Of a DNA stretch of 46,180 nt, positions 42,755 through 46,180 are shown piece after piece. Location of the stretch: NCBI GenBank assembly GCA_900539945.1, contig UQDV01000017.1, positions 1-46,180 on the forward strand, read 5' to 3'. Source of the DNA: an uncultured Faecalibacterium sp. GTDB lineage: Bacteria > Bacillota > Clostridia > Oscillospirales > Ruminococcaceae. Position numbers and translations under genes: made by a program. A model generated the notes under the pieces. It saw only the letters and a program-made list of their open reading frames with translations, did not search any database and was not told the DNA's origin. The stretch's first letter is position 1. The number at the start of each line of letters is the position of its first letter.

Positions 42755-44215
42755 ATGGAACTGCATGAACCGAAAAATCTGTATGAGCTGCTGACGCTGA
42801 ACATGGAGCAGCGATTTGCGAACCGGGTGGCCTTCCGCTGGTACGACGCCGACCAGGATGTGGTGGTGGAAAAGCACTTCGGGGAGTATGCGCAGGACAT
42901 CCGCCGCGCGGTGAACTACTACCTGAGCACCATCCCGGACATTCAGGGCAAGCGGGTGTGCGTGTGGAGCAACAACAGCTACCACTACGCCGTGAACTGC
43001 TACGGTGTCATGATGGCGGGCGGCGTCATCGTGCCCATGAACCAGCGCAAGAGTTGGGAGGAGCTGCACCGGGAGCTGGAGCTGGTGGAGCCTTCCGCCA
43101 TCCTGACCGACGGCGATGACTACGGCTGCAACGAGGAGATGCAGGCGGCTTACGGCAGCCTGCTGCGCCCCATGGATGCCTACAAGGCTTACGAGCCTGC
43201 AGAGCTTGTGAACCGCATCCAGCCCGAGGAGCTGATGGTGCTGATGTTCACCTCCGGCACCACGGGCCGCAGCAAGGGCGTCATGCTCTGCGAGCGGAAC
43301 TTCTTTGCGGTGATGCCCCACCATGTACGGGTGGGGCAGCGGTTCTGCCAGCTGAAAAATGACCCGGACCTGCTGGTCAGCCACATGACCCTGCTGCCCA
43401 TGTTCCACCTGGGCGCCTTTGGCTGCCTGTTCACCTGGGCCTGGATGGGCTGGGCCCAGAACCTGGGCAGCCTGCGGTCCTTCTATAAGGACCTCAAGCG
43501 GATGCCCAGCCAGGCCATGGCTGCCGTGCCGGTGCTGGTGCAGTCCATCCACCACGACCTGATGACCGGCAAGCAGGACAAGCTGGGGGATCTGTGGGCT
43601 CTGAACTGCATGTCCGCAATGTTTGACCCCCAGACCCTGATGGACCTCCACGACCACGGCATGGTGATCTCCCAGCTCTACGGCAGCACCGAGACCACCG
43701 GCGGCGGCCTCATCAACTTTGCGGAGGATGCCAAGCACATCGGCTCCATCGGCAAGGACGACGGCCACTGCGAGATCAAGCTGGACAACGGCGAGCTGTG
43801 TATGCGGGGCGGTGATGTGATGCTGGGCTACTATAAGGATCCCGAGGGCACCGCCGAAGTCATCGACGCCGACGGCTGGTTCCATACCGGCGACCTGGCC
43901 CGGGTGGACGAGGACGGCTATTACTTCCTCACCGGCCGCAAGAAGAACGTGATCATTCTGGACAGCGGCGAGAATGTGAGCCCCGAGGAGCTGGAGGGCC
44001 TGCTGGCAAAGTGCCCGGCCGTAAAGGAGTGCCTGGTGAAGGAAAAGGGCAAAAAGATCTGCGCTGTGGTCTGCTGCGAAGAAGCCGACCAGCAGGCGGT
44101 ACGGGACTTTATCACCGAGACCAACCGCACCCTGCCCCTGTACAAGCGTATGAGCGCAGTGGAATTCTCCGCCCAGCCCTTGCCCCGCAACGCCATGGGC
44201 AAGCTGATGCGCTGA
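42755..44215 (+). CDS. AMP-forming acyl ligase/adenylating enzyme (ANL superfamily), copy 2
   Basis: This 486-residue enzyme has the same layout as copy 1: MFTSGTTGRSKGVML, YGSTETTGGG, GWFHTGDLARVDEDGYYFLTGRKKN and a C-terminal catalytic Lys483 in LPRNAMGKLMR. GAGAGGGAAACGATA precedes the ATG. The stretch NNSYHYAVNCYGVMMAGGVIVPMNQRKSWEELHRELELVEPSAIL matches the equivalent part of copy 1 closely, while the pocket region between A3 and A5 differs more, so the two may activate different acids. A carrier protein gene follows after 147 bases. Confidence 0.9.
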   Translation: MELHEPKNLYELLTLNMEQRFANRVAFRWYDADQDVVVEKHFGEYAQDIRRAVNYYLSTIPDIQGKRVCVWSNNSYHYAVNCYGVMMAGGVIVPMNQRKSWEELHRELELVEPSAILTDGDDYGCNEEMQAAYGSLLRPMDAYKAYEPAELVNRIQPEELMVLMFTSGTTGRSKGVMLCERNFFAVMPHHVRVGQRFCQLKNDPDLLVSHMTLLPMFHLGAFGCLFTWAWMGWAQNLGSLRSFYKDLKRMPSQAMAAVPVLVQSIHHDLMTGKQDKLGDLWALNCMSAMFDPQTLMDLHDHGMVISQLYGSTETTGGGLINFAEDAKHIGSIGKDDGHCEIKLDNGELCMRGGDVMLGYYKDPEGTAEVIDADGWFHTGDLARVDEDGYYFLTGRKKNVIILDSGENVSPEELEGLLAKCPAVKECLVKEKGKKICAVVCCEEADQQAVRDFITETNRTLPLYKRMSAVEFSAQPLPRNAMGKLMR

Positions 44216-44265
44216 GGCCTGCAGCCCTGATTTTGCGGTTTGCGCCGCATACTCTGCAAAAAAAC

Positions 44266-44295
44266 TGGGCAAACCCATAGGGGTTGTGCTATACT
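44266..44295 (+). promoter_or_regulatory. Candidate internal promoter before the carrier protein
   Basis: TGGGCA and TATACT are separated by 18 bases; TGC precedes the -10, making an extended -10. It would permit separate transcription of the carrier protein and acyltransferase. Confidence 0.5.
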
Positions 44296-44362
44296 GAGGG
44301 CAGAGCCGTGCTGATCCTGATCGGCACACCCAAAATCCGTCACGGAAAGGAAGAACATTTCT

Positions 44363-44605
44363 ATGGAACGAGCAGAAATCATGTCCCAGATCCTGGCCAT
44401 CCTGGAGGATGTGGCAGAGATCGCGCCGGAGGATGTCAACGAGAACAGCGTCCTGATGGACGACCTGGATCTGTCCTCGATGGAGATCCTGACCATCGTG
44501 GCCGACCTGGAAGAGACCTTTGGCCTGCGCATCCCGGAAAAGGAGCTGCGCAACTTTGTCACCATCGGTGACCTGACCGATTATCTGGCAGCCAATGCCG
44601 GGTGA
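44363..44605 (+). CDS. Acyl/peptidyl carrier protein
   Basis: This 80-residue protein is a phosphopantetheine carrier. The attachment motif is DLDLSSMEILT, with Ser39 aligned to the usual DSL serine, followed by helix II/III features VADLEETFGLRIPEKEL. It differs from the general fatty-acid AcpP (which reads LGADSLDTVEL), so a dedicated pathway carrier (like DltC or an NRPS/PKS stand-alone carrier) is more likely. GGAAAGGAAG precedes the ATG. Its end overlaps or abuts the next acyltransferase gene, and two adenylating enzymes lie just upstream, one of which probably loads it. Confidence 0.92.
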   Translation: MERAEIMSQILAILEDVAEIAPEDVNENSVLMDDLDLSSMEILTIVADLEETFGLRIPEKELRNFVTIGDLTDYLAANAG

Positions 44606-44609
44606 GCCG

Positions 44610-45824
44610 ATGGAAGCAGCACAGCGTTCGGCGGAGTATGTCTTTCAGGGCATCATGTACTATTTCCGCCGGGAAAAAGTGTGCCCCCGGTATCAGTTTA
44701 CCCTGAAGGACCCGGTGGACCCGGCCCTGCTGCAACAAGCGCTGGATGCCGCGCTGGAAGCTGCACCCTATTACCGGGTGCGGCTGGTGTGGGAAAAGCG
44801 CAAAGCCTTTCTGGAACCGAACTCGGAGCCCTGTCTGGTGTACCCGGACAGCGTGATGCGGGAGATGCCGGAACAGACGAATGGCTACTTCTTTGCCGTG
44901 CACTGCGCACAGAATACCGTGTACTTTGACTGGTTCCACTTCATCGCGGACGGCCACGGGGTATCGCCCTTCCTCACCCGCATCCTGGAGCTGTACTGTA
45001 ACCTGCGCTACGGTACCGCCTTTGCAAACCTGCCCATCCCCTGCAGCCCGGCCTACGACATCGCAAAGCTGGTGGAACAGTACCCGCTGCAGGTCATGGA
45101 CGAGACTACGATGCAGCGGGAGGTGGTGGAGACCTGCGAGGAGCCCATGCACCGCATCCGAATCCGGTTCGCCAAAAAGGATCTGGTGGCCAAAGGCGTG
45201 CAGAACGGCGTCAAGCCCTTCTGCGCCCTCATGGGCCTGCTGTGCATCGCGCTGGGAGAGTATCTGGGCAAGGACACCATCCAGTATTCTTACTCTGCCG
45301 ACACGCGGGACGCCATGGGTGCCCCCAACGCACGGTACAACTGCGTGTGTTCCTTTCAGGACGGAGCGACCCTGCACGAGGGCGTCCGGCTGGAAGAGTT
45401 CGTGCAGCAGATGGACAGTGCCGTGAAGGACAGCCTGACGGCGGAGCGCAAGCGCCGCAAGATGGCCGACCAGATGGGCTGGGTCTACAAGGTGGACCAG
45501 CAGAAGGCCCCCCTGCGGATCAAGCAGCGGGTGTTCCAAATGGGCGAGTACATCAGCGGCATCCCGGCGGATTTCTGGTTCAGCTATCTGGGCAACCCCC
45601 TCATGCCGGCAACGCCGGAGCTGGCGCAGTACATCACTGACTTTGGCGTGTGGGTGCCGCCGGAGGGCGGCTCCCTGTGCGTGGAAGCCTCCACCCTCAA
45701 TGGGGTGATCACCCTGTGCATCGAGAACAAGGTGCCGAAGGCCGGCCTGCCCGGCATCCTGCGCCGGGTGCTGGAAGCCGAGGGCATCCCGGTGCTGGAA
45801 GCCAAAGCACTGGACGAAGTATAA
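44610..45824 (+). CDS. Condensation-domain/alcohol-acetyltransferase-like enzyme
   Basis: This 404-residue protein resembles the CoA/carrier-dependent acyltransferase superfamily (NRPS condensation domains, AATase, PapA). The catalytic pattern is visible as WFHFIADGHG, i.e. HxxxDG with His110 and Gly115; only the second His of HHxxxDG is kept. The protein starts with the usual AEYVFQGIMYYFRREKVCPRYQFTLKDPVD. A second typical signature near the C-terminal half (the DFGVW-type, here YITDFGVWVPPEGG) is also present. It starts 4 bases after the carrier protein stop; an alternative ATG at 44595 overlaps that stop. It likely moves the acyl group from the carrier to an acceptor amine or alcohol. Confidence 0.82.
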   Translation: MEAAQRSAEYVFQGIMYYFRREKVCPRYQFTLKDPVDPALLQQALDAALEAAPYYRVRLVWEKRKAFLEPNSEPCLVYPDSVMREMPEQTNGYFFAVHCAQNTVYFDWFHFIADGHGVSPFLTRILELYCNLRYGTAFANLPIPCSPAYDIAKLVEQYPLQVMDETTMQREVVETCEEPMHRIRIRFAKKDLVAKGVQNGVKPFCALMGLLCIALGEYLGKDTIQYSYSADTRDAMGAPNARYNCVCSFQDGATLHEGVRLEEFVQQMDSAVKDSLTAERKRRKMADQMGWVYKVDQQKAPLRIKQRVFQMGEYISGIPADFWFSYLGNPLMPATPELAQYITDFGVWVPPEGGSLCVEASTLNGVITLCIENKVPKAGLPGILRRVLEAEGIPVLEAKALDEV

Positions 45825-45833
45825 ACAAAAGGC

Positions 45834-45877
45834 AAAAGCAGCCTTTCCGGAGAAGATCCGGGAAGGCTGCTTTTTTG
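45834..45877 (+). terminator. Terminator of the ligase-carrier protein cluster
   Basis: AAAAGCAGCCTTTCCGG pairs with CCGGGAAGGCTGCTTTT (one mismatch) around AGAAGAT, followed by TTTTTT; on the minus strand it also ends the converging biotin ligase gene. Confidence 0.95.
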
Positions 45878-45881
45878 CGTC

Positions 45882-46180
45882 TTATTCCGTCCGGGCCGGG
45901 CGGGTGGTCACCTCGCCGCAGCGTAATGCCTGCGGGCGGCCGTTCTCCCGCTGGACCACCAGCCGCCCTTCCTCGTCGATGGCAAGGGCCTTTGCGGCGT
46001 AGGTCTCGGTGCCGGTGCACACGGTGACCCAGTGCCCGGGCACAAAGCAGCGGGCGCGGTACTCGTCCAGACAGTCAAAGGCGGGGCAGAGGGCCAGCAG
46101 CTGCCGGGCGATGGCCCCGGCCAGCGCGGCCCGGCTCACGGGGGCGGGGCCGCCCGGGTACAGGCTGCCGGCCTTTTCGG
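45882..46180 (-). CDS. Biotin--[acetyl-CoA-carboxylase] ligase, C-terminal part only
   Basis: The visible frame is open to the window edge, so the N-terminal catalytic domain lies beyond it. The part seen has the BirA end features: an EKAGSLYPGGPAPVSRAALAGAIARQLL helix segment and the small SH3-like C-terminal domain (YRARCFVPGHWVTVCTG, then AKALAIDEEGRLVVQRENGRPQALRCGEVTTR). The GEVxxR near the end is the family signature. BirA attaches biotin to carboxylase carrier proteins. The frame is in good order; the GTG at 46139 is internal, not a start. Confidence 0.85.
   Translation of the reverse strand, partial: EKAGSLYPGGPAPVSRAALAGAIARQLLALCPAFDCLDEYRARCFVPGHWVTVCTGTETYAAKALAIDEEGRLVVQRENGRPQALRCGEVTTRPARTE

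Noticed and set aside
44363..44605. Carrier protein as DltC of a D-alanylation system
   Set aside because: No DltB-type MBOAT or DltD is next to it, two ligases are present instead of one, and a condensation-like enzyme follows; the dlt reading is not supported.

Overview
The window looks like a chromosomal segment of an anaerobic, gut-type member of the Clostridia. The family Oscillospiraceae/Ruminococcaceae, in the range of Faecalibacterium, Subdoligranulum or Gemmiger, is my best guess. The reasons are a G+C-rich Gram-positive style with AGGAGG ribosome binding sites, an rnfCDGEAB operon in the clostridial order, pflBA fermentation genes, a CIRCE-controlled clpB, AsnA, QueH, DUF896 and a dipicolinate synthase subunit. 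The genus is an inference; no rRNA or tRNA gene is present to fix it. Gene density is high, and I see no prophage, insertion sequence or CRISPR array.

Layout: (1) 1-6.6 kb: the end of dpaB, a DacF-like D,D-carboxypeptidase, then a surface polysaccharide export block (rfbC, Wzm-type permease, Wzt-type ATPase, double-GT2 glycosyltransferase, DUF5662). (2) 6.6-12.2 kb: a small membrane protein divergent from the six-gene Rnf operon. (3) 12.3-19 kb: queH, DUF896, purA, degV, cysS, a pair of 30-codon hydrophobic ORFs, and enolase. (4) 19.2-27 kb: a MATE exporter, a complete branched-chain amino acid ABC transporter (livJHMGF) and asnA. (5) 27-35 kb: a CNNM/CorC protein, clpB with CIRCE, pflA and pflB. 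(6) 35-35.5 kb: a promoter-driven, highly folded RNA with no protein. (7) 35.5-40.8 kb: a membrane-anchored unknown, an LPG-synthase/flippase-like membrane protein, and an operon of an acyltransferase-3, a coiled-coil protein and a GT4 glycosyltransferase. (8) 41.2-45.8 kb: two tandem AMP-forming acyl ligases, a carrier protein and a condensation-like acyltransferase. The window ends in the C-terminus of a BirA-like biotin ligase.

Most noteworthy: the compact ligase-ligase-carrier protein-acyltransferase set, which reads as an unassigned thiotemplate pathway divergent from a cell-surface modification operon; the structured RNA at 35.08-35.28 kb; and a palindrome TGGTTAG-N6-CTAACCA, close to the Rex redox operator, placed before rnf, inside the eno promoter and over the -10 of a pflB promoter. 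The last would tie ferredoxin:NAD+ oxidoreduction, glycolysis and formate production to one redox signal. All assignments are from reading sequence and motifs; no database search was run.
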